From Pseudomonadota bacterium (GTDB lineage Bacteria > Pseudomonadota > Alphaproteobacteria > Rhizobiales > Beijerinckiaceae), in the NCBI GenBank assembly GCA_021804825.1, contig JAJZGX010000006.1, positions 1-48,033 of the forward strand: a DNA stretch of 48,033 nt. The letters run 5' to 3'. The notes under the pieces were generated by a model. It ran no database searches. It saw only the letters and a program-made list of their open reading frames with translations, and had not been told where the DNA came from. Position numbers and translations under genes: made by a program. Positions 9,407 through 17,632 of this stretch are shown here, piece by piece. Position 1 is the stretch's first letter, and each line of letters begins with the position of its first letter.

Positions 9407-9498
9407 TTGGGTTGCTTCGGAGCCATGCTCCTCGCAAGATCGTTGTTGGAGATGCGTCTCTATCCGCCGTCATTGCGAGGGCAAGCGAAACGACCCAG
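9407..9498. repeat. Palindromic interspersed repeat of the GTCATTGCGAG type
   Basis: Two related arms face each other: 9407-9442 (TTGGGTTGCTTCGGAGC then GCTCCTCGCAA) and 9468-9498 (CGTCATTGCGAGGGCAAGC then GAAACGACCCAG); the second reverse-complemented resembles the first. The left arm contains the perfect hairpin GGAGC-CAT-GCTCC at 9419-9431. The GTCATTGCGAG...CGA..C..CCAG signature is that of a non-coding repeat seen dispersed in many bacterial genomes. It fills most of the 223-base gap between iolG and xdhA, where no gene is visible. Confidence 0.65.
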
Positions 9499-9521
9499 AA
9501 GTATTGCGCCATCATCGCCGC

Positions 9522-10988
9522 TCACAGCAGGCTGGCGTCTGGCAGCCGGGTTTGCGCGCGCTCCACCGTCTCGATGAACAGGCGCTCGAGGAGATTGCAC
9601 GCGACATCGAGGCGATAGGCGGCGCTGGCCCGCATGTCGCTGATCGGCTGCAACTCATGGCGCAAGTGCGCCTGTGCTGCAGCAAGCGTCGCTCTGGTCC
9701 AAGGCCCGCCGCGCAGCAACGCCTCGCTTGCCAAAGCCCGGCACGGCACCCCGGCCATGCCGCCAAAGGCAAGGCGGATTTCGTTGATGCGGGTGCCGTC
9801 AAAGTCAAAATAAACGGCCATCATGAGGCTGGAAATATCCTGATCAGCGCGTTTGCTGATCTTCCATGCCTTCAGCACGGCTCCGGCCTTGGGTTTGGGC
9901 ACGCTGACCTGGGTGATGAATTCCCCCGCAGCGCGATCCTGGACGCCGTAGCTCAGAAAAAATGCCTCCAGGGGAAGGAGGCGACGCTGCGTGCCGCGTC
10001 GCAAGGCAAGGCGCGCACCCGCCGCCAGCAGCAAGGGCGACATGTCGCCGATGGGCGAGCCATTGGCGACATTGCCGACAATCGTGCCGCTGTTGCGCAC
10101 CTGTGCACCGCCGATACGGGCGATGAACCCGCCGATCTCGGGAAATAGATCGACCAGCGCTGTCGTGGCTTTGCTATAGGTGACGCCTGCCCCTATCTCG
10201 ATATTGTCAGCATTTTCGACAATTCTTTTCAGGCCCTCGATGCGGCCCAACCAGAAAATCGGGTCAAGCCGCATGAGTTTCTTGTTGATCCACAGGCCGA
10301 CATCGGTGTTACCCGCGATCAGCGTCGGCCGTCCCGCACCCTTGTCTGCTGCGTGCTGCACCAGAAAATGCGCCAGTTCATCCTCGCTGGTCGGCGCAAT
10401 GAAGCTGGCACTGCCGTCGCTCAGGCACAGCGTCGTGGCATCTTGCAGGGCTTCGAGTTGGGTCAGCGTCTGGTTGCTGCGCGCGTCCCACACATCCGGC
10501 GCCTCGTTGTCGTCGATCATGGCCGCAGCACGCATGATCGGCGCATAACCGGTGCAGCGGCACAGATTGCCCGCCAGGGTTTCGGCAACATCGGCGCGCG
10601 TGGCGCTCGGCTGCTTGGCTCGGGCAAAGAGCGACATGACAAACCCCGGCGTACAAAAGCCGCACTGCGAGCCATGGGCATCGACCATGGCTTGTTGCAC
10701 CTTGTGCAACCGCGTTCCCTCGGACAAATGCTCGACGGTCAGCACCTGCGCGCCGTCAACCATGCCCAGCAGGAGCGTGCAGGCATTGACGGCACGATAA
10801 TCGAGCCGCCCCATGCAGGGCCGCGCCAGCACAACCGTGCAGGCCCCGCAATCGCCCTCATTGCAGCCTTCCTTGGTGCCCGTCAGCCGCGCCGCGCCGC
10901 GCAGCCAGTCCAGCACGCTGAGCGCCGGACTCACGCCCGCAACCGAGATCACCTCGTCTCCCAGCATGAACCTGACGGCGTGGCGCAT
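9522..10988 (-). CDS. xdhA: XdhA, xanthine dehydrogenase small subunit (2Fe-2S and FAD)
   Basis: Carries the iron-sulfur and flavin part of molybdenum xanthine dehydrogenase, passing electrons from the XdhB molybdenum subunit to NAD+. Of 488 residues, the N-terminal part binds a plant-type 2Fe-2S cluster (Cys42, 47, 50, 70), the next a second cluster (Cys109, 112, 143, 145, in CGFCTPG and LCRCTGY), and from about residue 190 there is a FAD domain with TLIAGNTDVGLW and VRNSGTIVGNVANGSPIGD. It lies 26 bases downstream of the BMP-transporter operon, same strand. No xdhB or xdhC follows; the gene ends 223 bases from iolG. Confidence 0.93.
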   Translation of the reverse strand: MRHAVRFMLGDEVISVAGVSPALSVLDWLRGAARLTGTKEGCNEGDCGACTVVLARPCMGRLDYRAVNACTLLLGMVDGAQVLTVEHLSEGTRLHKVQQAMVDAHGSQCGFCTPGFVMSLFARAKQPSATRADVAETLAGNLCRCTGYAPIMRAAAMIDDNEAPDVWDARSNQTLTQLEALQDATTLCLSDGSASFIAPTSEDELAHFLVQHAADKGAGRPTLIAGNTDVGLWINKKLMRLDPIFWLGRIEGLKRIVENADNIEIGAGVTYSKATTALVDLFPEIGGFIARIGGAQVRNSGTIVGNVANGSPIGDMSPLLLAAGARLALRRGTQRRLLPLEAFFLSYGVQDRAAGEFITQVSVPKPKAGAVLKAWKISKRADQDISSLMMAVYFDFDGTRINEIRLAFGGMAGVPCRALASEALLRGGPWTRATLAAAQAHLRHELQPISDMRASAAYRLDVACNLLERLFIETVERAQTRLPDASLL

Positions 10989-11014
10989 GGCTCCGGCTTT
11001 ATCAGCAAGCCGCC

Positions 11015-12097
11015 TTATGACGGCAGCTTGTCATCGATGCCCTTCACATACCAGTTCATCGACAGAATATCCTTGTCGGCCACCACATCCCCCGCCTTGG
11101 CGGCAATGGTGCCATCCTGTTTGACAATCGGCCCGTGGAACGGGTTGAGCTTGTCGGCCTTGATGGCCGCGCTGGTCGCCACCGCCATGGCTTTGACATT
11201 GTCCGGCATGTTGGTGAAGGGCGCCATGCGCACCATGTCGAGGTCCATGCCGCCCCATGTGTCGGTCGATTTCCAGGTGCCGTCGAGCACAGCCTGCGTG
11301 CGCTTGATGTAATAGCCGCCCCAATGATCGACAATCGATGTCAGAATCGCCTTGGGCGCAAAGCGCGCCATGTCGGAAGATTGGCCAAAGCCATGCTTGC
11401 CGGCCTTTTCCACCACCTGCAAGGGCGCGGCACTGTCGGTGTGCTGACAGATGATGTCGCAACCCTGCGACAGCAGCACTTTGGCGGCATCCGCTTCCTT
11501 GCCCGGATCGAACCAGACATTGGCCCAGATGATTTTCAGCTTGATGCCGGGATTGACCGATTGCGCGCCGAGCATGAAGGCATTGATGCCGGACACCACT
11601 TCGGGAATCGGAAAGGCAGCAATGTAGCCGATGGTGTTGTTCTTGGTCATTTTACCGGCGATCTGCCCAATGACATAGCGCCCTTCATGAAATTTGGCAG
11701 AATAGGTCGAGAGGTTGGGCGTGCGCTTGTAACCGGTGGCGTGCTCGAATTTCACCTTGGGATATTGCTTCGAGACCTTCACCATCGGGTCCATGTAGCC
11801 AAAGCTGGTGCCGAAGATCAGATCATGGCCGCTGCGGGCCAATTGCGCGAAGGTCTGCTCGCTGCCAGCCTCGGGCACGCTTTCGAGAAAACTGGTCTCG
11901 ACCTTGTCGCCCAGCGCCTTCTGCATTTCGAGGCGGCCCTGATCGTGCTGATAGGAATAACCAAAATCGCCCACGGGGCCGACATAGACAAAAGCGGCTT
12001 TCAGCTTGGTAGCGGCTGACGCGGTGCCGATGATGGAGGCACCAAGCCCAAGGCTGGCGGCGCCCGTCAAAAGATTGCGGCGGGATAGGTTGGTCAT
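11015..12097 (-). CDS. BMP-family substrate-binding protein, Tat signal (nucleoside/purine ABC importer)
   Basis: Periplasmic binding component of a BMP (PnrA/Med) type ABC importer; the family binds nucleosides such as inosine or guanosine. The 360-residue precursor begins MTNLSRRNLLTGAASLG, a twin-arginine signal, ending near TASAA. Family features include AFVYVGPVGDFGYSYQHDQGR, the ARSGHDLIFGTSFGYMD region and DIICQHTDS. ATG 12097 has AAGGAA 8 bases upstream; a start further out lacks this. It is followed by xdhA and preceded by both permeases. Context with xanthine dehydrogenase argues for purine or purine-nucleoside uptake. Confidence 0.88.
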   Translation of the reverse strand: MTNLSRRNLLTGAASLGLGASIIGTASAATKLKAAFVYVGPVGDFGYSYQHDQGRLEMQKALGDKVETSFLESVPEAGSEQTFAQLARSGHDLIFGTSFGYMDPMVKVSKQYPKVKFEHATGYKRTPNLSTYSAKFHEGRYVIGQIAGKMTKNNTIGYIAAFPIPEVVSGINAFMLGAQSVNPGIKLKIIWANVWFDPGKEADAAKVLLSQGCDIICQHTDSAAPLQVVEKAGKHGFGQSSDMARFAPKAILTSIVDHWGGYYIKRTQAVLDGTWKSTDTWGGMDLDMVRMAPFTNMPDNVKAMAVATSAAIKADKLNPFHGPIVKQDGTIAAKAGDVVADKDILSMNWYVKGIDDKLPS

Positions 12098-12134
12098 GGG
12101 ATGCGTTCCTTCTTGCTGGTTCCTCAAGGAAACT

Positions 12135-13058
12135 TCATGTGTCGGCAACGAAAGGCAGGCCTAACGCCGCAGGCGTCAAGCTACCACGATTACGGCGCAA
12201 ATTCAGCAAGATCAATGCCAGAATCGTCACCACATAGGGCAAGGCTGAAAGCATTTGCGACGGCAGGCGAATGCCTAAAGCCTGGGCCTGCAATTGCAGA
12301 ATGGTAGCCCCGCCGAACAGCAGCGCCCCAAGCACCACCCGCCAAGGTTTCCACGAGGCAAAGACCACCAGCGCCAGCGCAATCCAGCCCCGTCCGGCGG
12401 AAAGCCCCGGCGACCAGAACGGCGTATAGGCCAGCGTCAGATAGGCCCCCGAAAGCCCGGCGCAGGCACCGCCAAACAGCACGGCCTTGAGCCTGATGCC
12501 CCCGACAGGCATGCCGAGCGCATGCGCCGAAGCCGGATTGTCCCCCACCGCCCGCAGATCGAGCCCGGCGCGGCTATAGCGCAAAAACCACGCGACACCC
12601 GCCACCAGACCCACCGCGACATAGGCAAAGCCATCCTCGCCAAACAGCATGTGGCCGATATAGGGCAGATCGGAGAGCCAGGGCAGGTGCAGATGCGGTG
12701 CGCCATCGCGCTTCAACCCGACAAAATGAGCTCCCACCAACCCGGAAAGCCCCTGCCCGAATATGGTCAAGGCCAGCCCCGCCGCGACCTGATTGACCGC
12801 AAAGCCGATGGTGAGCAGTCCATAAAGGGCGGCCATGGCCATGCCGGCTGCCACACCGCAAAGCGCCCCGATGAGCGTCGAGCCGCTGAAATAGGCGCCG
12901 ATGAATCCGCACACTGCGCCCATCAGCATCATGCCTTCGACGCCGAGATTGAGCATTCCTGAACGCTCGGCCACCAGTTCGCCGATGGCCGCCAGAATCA
13001 GCGGGATCGACGAGGCGATGATGGTGGCGGCGACCGCCTGAAAGAACACGCTGCTCAT
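12135..13058 (-). CDS. ABC permease, BMP-type nucleoside importer (second permease)
   Basis: A 307-residue integral membrane protein of the branched-chain-type permease superfamily used by BMP importers (NupQ/YufQ-like). It has repeated hydrophobic segments, the ERSGMLNLGVEGMMLMGA motif near residue 30 and the EAA-like region DLRAVGDNPASAHALGMPV with following segment. The ATG at 13058 overlaps the upstream permease stop as ATGA. A probable heterodimer forms with the 13055-14143 product. The substrate, nucleosides or purine bases, is inferred from the binding protein class and from xdhA. Confidence 0.88.
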   Translation of the reverse strand: MSSVFFQAVAATIIASSIPLILAAIGELVAERSGMLNLGVEGMMLMGAVCGFIGAYFSGSTLIGALCGVAAGMAMAALYGLLTIGFAVNQVAAGLALTIFGQGLSGLVGAHFVGLKRDGAPHLHLPWLSDLPYIGHMLFGEDGFAYVAVGLVAGVAWFLRYSRAGLDLRAVGDNPASAHALGMPVGGIRLKAVLFGGACAGLSGAYLTLAYTPFWSPGLSAGRGWIALALVVFASWKPWRVVLGALLFGGATILQLQAQALGIRLPSQMLSALPYVVTILALILLNLRRNRGSLTPAALGLPFVADT

Positions 13059-14143
13059 GACGCCCGCCTCGCAATGGTCAGTCGGTAATGCGTCAGCACA
13101 TCGGCGGCGAGCACACACATCAGCACCACCCCCTGAAAGGCCGTGGTGAGATCGAGCGGCAGCTTCATGGCGATCTGCGCGGCCTCGCCGCCAATATAGG
13201 TCAGCGCCAGCACCAGCCCCGCAACAAGAATGCCAACCGGCGACAAGCGCCCCAGAAAGGCGACAATGATGGCAGCGAAGCCATAGCCGGGCGAAATGCT
13301 CGGCTGCAACTGGTTGATGACGCCGCTGACCTCCACGACCCCCGCCAGCCCGGCAAGGCCGCCCGAGAGCGCAAACAGCGCCAGCGTCAGGCGTCGATGT
13401 TCAAAACCGGCGAACCCGGCAGCGCGCGGCGCCAGCCCGGCCGTGCGCACCGCAAAGCCAAAGCGCGTGCGCGCCAGCACCACGGCCATGATGATGACCA
13501 GCAGCACGGTAATGGCGACGCCGCTATGCACCGCCCCGCCGGGCCAGAGCGGCGGCAGCGTCGCGGCGGTATCGAAACCCGCCGTCACCGGAAAGTTGAA
13601 GCCCTTGGGGTCGCGCCATGGCCCGCGCACCAGATAGTCAAGATTGAGTTGCGCGACATAGACCAGCATCAGGCTCACGAGGATTTCGGAGACGCCGAGC
13701 GTAACCTTGAGCACCGCCGGAATGAGCGCGTAAAGCGCACCGCCGACCATGCCGACCACCAGCATGGTCGGCAATATCCAGAAGGTCATATGGGTCATGC
13801 CATGCGTCGCCACCGCAATGCCGCCACCCAGCGTGCCCCCGATCACGAACTGCCCCTCAGCGCCGATATTCCAAAGATTCGCGCGGTAGCAAAACGCGAG
13901 ACCAAGCGCGATCATCACGAGGGGAGAGGCCTTGACCACGATCTCGGCGAGACTGAACGGGTCGGCCAAGGGCTGCGCAAAATAGACATCGAAGGCCTGC
14001 AGGGGCGATTTGCCAAGCGCCAGGATCATCAAGGCCCCGAACACCAGCGCCAGCGCCACCGCCAGCACCGGCGCCAGCAGCACCAAAGCCCGCGAGGGAT
14101 TGGCGCGGGTAACGAGTTTGAAGCGCCAGGGGCTAACCGACAT
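13055..14143 (-). CDS. ABC permease, BMP-type nucleoside importer (first permease)
   Basis: A 362-residue inner-membrane permease (NupP/YufP-like). It has an N-terminal hydrophobic segment (LVLLAPVLAVALALVFGAL), then the conserved FCYRANLWNIGAEGQFVIGG motif and a cytoplasmic loop with VRTAGLAPRAAGFAGFEH. The chosen ATG at 14143 overlaps the end of the ATPase gene by 11 bases; an in-frame ATG 33 bases upstream is less likely. It ends in an ATGA overlap with the second permease, so ATPase and permeases should be made in step. Confidence 0.88.
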   Translation of the reverse strand: MSVSPWRFKLVTRANPSRALVLLAPVLAVALALVFGALMILALGKSPLQAFDVYFAQPLADPFSLAEIVVKASPLVMIALGLAFCYRANLWNIGAEGQFVIGGTLGGGIAVATHGMTHMTFWILPTMLVVGMVGGALYALIPAVLKVTLGVSEILVSLMLVYVAQLNLDYLVRGPWRDPKGFNFPVTAGFDTAATLPPLWPGGAVHSGVAITVLLVIIMAVVLARTRFGFAVRTAGLAPRAAGFAGFEHRRLTLALFALSGGLAGLAGVVEVSGVINQLQPSISPGYGFAAIIVAFLGRLSPVGILVAGLVLALTYIGGEAAQIAMKLPLDLTTAFQGVVLMCVLAADVLTHYRLTIARRAS

Positions 14144-15662
14144 GGGCAGCCTCGGCAGCAAACTGGTTGGCGCCACCCATCAGCAGGCCAATGGCGCTGC
14201 GATCCAGCTCGGCTGCGGGGCGTGGCGCGGAAAGATGGCCATGCGCAAGCGCACACAAATGGTCGGACACTTCGTAAAGCTCATCAAGATCCTGGCTGAT
14301 CACCAGAACCGCAGCCCCCCTGGTGGCGAGTTCGACGATCGCCTGCCTGATGGCCGCGGCGGCCAGCGCATCGACCCCCCAGGTCGGCTGGTTGATGATG
14401 AGCAATCTCGGCTGGCGCGCCAATTCACGTCCCACGACGAATTTCTGCAAATTCCCGCCCGACAGCGTGCGCGCCGCAGCCTCCGGCCCCGTCGTGCGCA
14501 CATCGAAACCGGCAATGACCTCGACAGTGCGCGCCCGCAGCGCGTTGTTGTCGATGACCCCATGTTGCAGCAACCCCGGCAGGGCGTGACGCGACAAAAA
14601 CAGATTATCGGCGAGGCTCATCGCCCCAACTGCGGCATGGCCGTTGCGCTCTTCGGGAACGAAAGCCGCATCCAGCGCCCGCCGCCGGTTGATGCCCTGA
14701 TCACCCACCGCATGGCCGTCGATCACAATGGCATCGGCCAGCGTCCGGCTCTCGCCCGACAGCGCGGCAAAAAGCTCGCTCTGGCCATTGCCGGCAATCC
14801 CGGCGACGCCCAGCACTTCGCCATCGCGCACCTCCAGCGTGATGTCATGCAGACTGACACCATGCAGATCGGGCGCAGCGAGGCTCAACTGGTTCAGCCG
14901 CAGCCGCACCGCACCCACCGCGGCACCGGACGGCGGGCGCACCGCCCCGATGTCGCGACCCATCATCAATTCGCCCAGAGCATGTGCGGAATAGGCCTTG
15001 GGATCGCAGGTCGCGACAACCCGCCCGGCCCGCAAAATTGTCGCGCGGTCGCAAAGCCCGCGCACTTCCTCAAGCTTGTGTGAAATATAGATCAGCGCCT
15101 TGCCCTCGGCTTTCAGGCGATTGAGCGTCGCAAACAACGTCGTCGCCTCTTGCGGCGTCAGCACTGAAGTGGGCTCGTCGAGCACCAGCACGCGCGGCTC
15201 CTGAATCAGCGCGCGCACGATCTCGACACGTTGGCGCTCACCGGCTGAGAGGCTCCAGATCGGGCGTTGCGGATCGAGCGGCAGGCCATAGCGCGTCGCA
15301 ATGGCGCTGATCCGCTGATCGAGGCGCTTGAGGCCGGCAGTGGCCGGCAATACCAGCGCAATGTTTTCGGCAACGGTCAGATTGTCGAACAGCGAGAAAT
15401 GCTGGAACACCATGCCGATCCCGGCCGCGCGCGCCTGTTGTGGCGAACCGACGCGCAGCGCTGTGCCATCGAGGCTGATGGTGCCGTTGTCAGGCTGAAT
15501 CAGACCATAGAGGATTTTCACCAGCGTCGATTTGCCAGCCCCGTTCTCGCCGAGCAGCGCGTGGATTTCACCCCTCTGCACGGCAAGGCTGACATCATCA
15601 TTCGCCACCAAGGTGCCAAATCGCCGGGTGATATGGTCGAGGCTGACAAGGGGCGGAGGCAT
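14133..15662 (-). CDS. ABC ATPase with two nucleotide-binding domains (BMP-type importer)
   Basis: The 509-residue duplicated ATPase powers the importer. The first domain is intact: GENGAGKST (Lys44), signature LSAGERQ, Walker B VLVLDEPTS and an ISHK switch. The second is degenerate: GIAGNGQSE where Walker A should be, signature LSGGNLQK, and IINQPTWGVD in place of the Walker B Asp-Glu. This asymmetry is usual in sugar/nucleoside importers of this class, so hydrolysis is probably at one site. The start follows a GGCGGAGGC-type ribosome site. First gene of a five-gene operon ending in xdhA. Confidence 0.9.
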   Translation of the reverse strand: MPPPLVSLDHITRRFGTLVANDDVSLAVQRGEIHALLGENGAGKSTLVKILYGLIQPDNGTISLDGTALRVGSPQQARAAGIGMVFQHFSLFDNLTVAENIALVLPATAGLKRLDQRISAIATRYGLPLDPQRPIWSLSAGERQRVEIVRALIQEPRVLVLDEPTSVLTPQEATTLFATLNRLKAEGKALIYISHKLEEVRGLCDRATILRAGRVVATCDPKAYSAHALGELMMGRDIGAVRPPSGAAVGAVRLRLNQLSLAAPDLHGVSLHDITLEVRDGEVLGVAGIAGNGQSELFAALSGESRTLADAIVIDGHAVGDQGINRRRALDAAFVPEERNGHAAVGAMSLADNLFLSRHALPGLLQHGVIDNNALRARTVEVIAGFDVRTTGPEAAARTLSGGNLQKFVVGRELARQPRLLIINQPTWGVDALAAAAIRQAIVELATRGAAVLVISQDLDELYEVSDHLCALAHGHLSAPRPAAELDRSAIGLLMGGANQFAAEAAHVG

Positions 15663-15719
15663 GGCGGGCAGCAGAACCAGTCTTCAGAACCGCAGCGCGG
15701 CGGGAAGTCTTGAATGTGC

Positions 15720-15741
15720 TGCCAAGCCGAGCGGTTTGGCA
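15720..15741. promoter_or_regulatory. 22-bp near-perfect inverted repeat upstream of the BMP/xdhA operon
   Basis: Arms TGCCAAGCCG (15720-15729) and CGGTTTGGCA (15732-15741) pair with one G-T mismatch around a 2-base centre, 58 bases before the ATPase start. No T-run follows on either strand, so an operator is likelier than a terminator. The rest of the 15663-15842 gap shows no gene; the dgoK stop borders it. Confidence 0.5.
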
Positions 15742-15842
15742 AGGGGTATCATGGCGTTGCCCATGCCGATTCGTGGCTTGTGAACAAAGTGACCGGACAA
15801 CGCCTCAGGACCGCAAACCGCAACAGCCGCACTTCACGCCGC

Positions 15843-16721
15843 TCATGCCGCGGCCCTGATGCGCTTCAAGCCCTCGAGCAGTGCATGTTGCGGGTTGACG
15901 ACGCCAACACCAGCGCCCAGAGCCGCCGCATAGAGCCCATCATGGGGCGGCGCGGCGATGAGGGTGGGCAGGCGTGACCCGTAAAGCTGCCTTGCGCCCG
16001 CCATTTCCTCGGCAACCAGCAGACTGGATATGAAAGGCTTGACGCTGGCAGCGGGCAAAGCGCCGTCGAGCACCCGCGCCCGCGCCTGAAACAAGCCGCG
16101 CAGCACGCCGCCCCGCGCTTGCGCCGCGATGCGCCCTTCGCGTGCACCCGGCTCAGGGTTCTCGGGGGTCGCGGCGAGGCGGGCGATGAACGATGCGCTC
16201 ATCGCAGCATAGATTTCGCCGGTGATGAAAGTCGCGAAGCTGACAATCACGCCATCACGCATCTCGATCCATTTGCTATGGGTGCCGGGCTGGCAGATCA
16301 GCCCCTCGCTGACCCCAGCTCCCAGCGCCAGCGTCTCCTCGCCGCGCATCACATCGAAAAAGCCATCATCGCTGCGCGTGGAAACGCCCGGCACCAGCCA
16401 GACATCATGACCATCGAGTTCGTGGCGCAGCGCACCACGCCTGAGGTCGGCAGCGCTGCACGGCGTCGACACATAGGGCACCTCGATCCAGCCATTGCGG
16501 CTGCCCACCATGCCCGCCATCCAGATCGGCACAGCAGCATCGCGCGCCAGCCACGGCGCCAGGCGGGCCCGCAGCAGCGCCGCGAAACCACCCGCCTCGA
16601 CCACCTGAATACCCTCGTCGCTGCTGATCGCGTCTTGCACGCTGCCATCGGGCGCGATCAGCCAGCCGCGCAGCCGCGTCGTGCCCCAATCGAGCGCGAT
16701 GAAGCTTGCGCTCACACCCAT
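15843..16721 (-). CDS. dgoK: DgoK, 2-dehydro-3-deoxygalactonokinase
   Basis: Phosphorylates 2-dehydro-3-deoxy-D-galactonate with ATP in the De Ley-Doudoroff galactose route. The 292-residue protein fits the DgoK family: IALDWGTTRLRGWL phosphate-binding start near residues 7-20, AGMVGSRNGWIEVPY, and the CQPGTHSKWIEM segment, with a C-terminal AAPPHDGLYAAALGAG. It starts inside the end of the upstream SDR gene (10-base overlap). The aldolase partner DgoA is not in the window. A related KDG-type kinase specificity cannot be excluded from sequence alone. Confidence 0.88.
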   Translation of the reverse strand: MGVSASFIALDWGTTRLRGWLIAPDGSVQDAISSDEGIQVVEAGGFAALLRARLAPWLARDAAVPIWMAGMVGSRNGWIEVPYVSTPCSAADLRRGALRHELDGHDVWLVPGVSTRSDDGFFDVMRGEETLALGAGVSEGLICQPGTHSKWIEMRDGVIVSFATFITGEIYAAMSASFIARLAATPENPEPGAREGRIAAQARGGVLRGLFQARARVLDGALPAASVKPFISSLLVAEEMAGARQLYGSRLPTLIAAPPHDGLYAAALGAGVGVVNPQHALLEGLKRIRAAA

Positions 16722-17488
16722 CCTCCATCGACGACATATTGCTGGTTCGTGCAGGCGGAGGCTTCGTCGGAGGCAAAAAACAGCGTCGCACGGGCGATTT
16801 CATCGGGCTGCAACGGCCGCTTCAGGCACTGCCGCTGCATCAACTCGGCCTCGCTGGCGGGCGTCAGCCACAGCGTCTTTTGCCGCTCGGTCATGATCCA
16901 ACCGGGCGCGATGGCGTTGACCCGAACATTAAACGCGCCGAAATCGCGCGCCAGCGAGCGGGTAAGCCCCAGAATGCCGGATTTGGCCGCCGTATAGACC
17001 GCCATGCCGCCCTGCCCGATCATCCAGGACGTCGAACCGAAATTGACGATCGACCCGCCGCCTGCCTGCTGCATATCCGGCAGCACCGCTTGCGCGGCAA
17101 AAAACTGATGCTTCAAATTGACGGCGATCCGCTCGTCGAAATAGGCTTCGGTGACATCCGGCGTGGCATGACGCTCGTCATGGGCGGCATTGTTGATCAG
17201 AATGGTGATCGGCCCCTGCGTCGCCCGCACCGCCGCAATGGCCGCCTTCAGCGCAGATATGTCGCGCAGATCGCACGGCTCGAAATGCACCTGATGCCCG
17301 GCCGCGCGCAGCTCTGCCGCCAGGTGCCGCGAGGGCACCTCGGCAATGTCGAGAAAGCCGACTTTGCAGCCCTGCTCGGCAAAACGCCGGGTCAAGGCCG
17401 CACCAATCCCCGAACCGCCGCCGGTGATCAGCACGGACTTGCCGCGCAGGCTGGGATAGGACGCTATGGCAGTTTGTGTATCAGGCAT
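16712..17488 (-). CDS. SDR-family NAD(P)-dependent dehydrogenase, probably sugar 1-dehydrogenase
   Basis: A 258-residue classical short-chain dehydrogenase: TGGGSGIG cofactor motif at 22-29, NNAA at 99-102, and catalytic Tyr165 and Lys169 in YTAAKSG. An aspartate after the second strand (FLDIAE) suggests NAD preference. It is translationally linked to dgoK, so oxidation of galactose (or a similar aldose) to the lactone is the likely job; that is inference from context. ATG 17488 has AAGGAG 9 bases upstream. A GntR-type palindrome lies 67 bases before the start. Confidence 0.85.
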   Translation of the reverse strand: MPDTQTAIASYPSLRGKSVLITGGGSGIGAALTRRFAEQGCKVGFLDIAEVPSRHLAAELRAAGHQVHFEPCDLRDISALKAAIAAVRATQGPITILINNAAHDERHATPDVTEAYFDERIAVNLKHQFFAAQAVLPDMQQAGGGSIVNFGSTSWMIGQGGMAVYTAAKSGILGLTRSLARDFGAFNVRVNAIAPGWIMTERQKTLWLTPASEAELMQRQCLKRPLQPDEIARATLFFASDEASACTNQQYVVDGGWV

Positions 17489-17554
17489 GGTGGTGGTCTC
17501 CTTGGCCTTGGGGCACTCTGGTCTCTGGTTGGCCTCAGACGGCAATTTTGTCAA

Positions 17555-17567
17555 TTTGTTAGACAAA
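17555..17567. promoter_or_regulatory. GntR (FadR-like) operator candidate between the SDR gene and trpA
   Basis: TTTGT-TAG-ACAAA is a perfect inverted repeat with a 3-base centre, the shape recognised by FadR-subfamily GntR regulators that often control sugar-acid genes. It is 67 bases upstream of the SDR/dgoK start and 65 upstream of trpA. Control of the sugar genes is the likelier reading. No regulator gene of this family is in the window. Confidence 0.55.
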
Positions 17568-17618
17568 CGAAAGCAGAAATATTTGCGCGCGGGGAACTCG
17601 CTACGGCCTGCAAGCCAT

Positions 17619-17624
17619 GCTAGA
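17619..17624 (+). promoter_or_regulatory. Possible -10 element of trpA
   Basis: GCTAGA lies 14 bases (start to start) before the trpA ATG and no clear ribosome site follows it. The same hexamer sits at exactly the same distance before rnr. A good -35 is not evident 17 bases upstream here. Confidence 0.35.
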
Positions 17625-17632
17625 GCGCGCCT

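Noticed and set aside
13088-14299. Long open frame on the plus strand opposite the BMP permease genes (about 400 codons).
   Set aside because: Its product is rich in Arg, His and Gln with no recognisable domain and it lies wholly opposite a clear membrane-protein gene; typical of GC-rich shadow frames. The same holds for frames at 4333-5397, 7023-8129, 38410-39441 and 46030-47139.
14133-15662. Reading the degenerate second ATPase domain as a decaying gene.
   Set aside because: The frame is intact, the signature LSGGNLQK is kept, and asymmetric second domains are usual in this importer class.
17489-17632. Remnant of trpB upstream of trpA.
   Set aside because: No frame of this gap gives TrpB-like sequence; only the operator and promoter-like motifs are visible.
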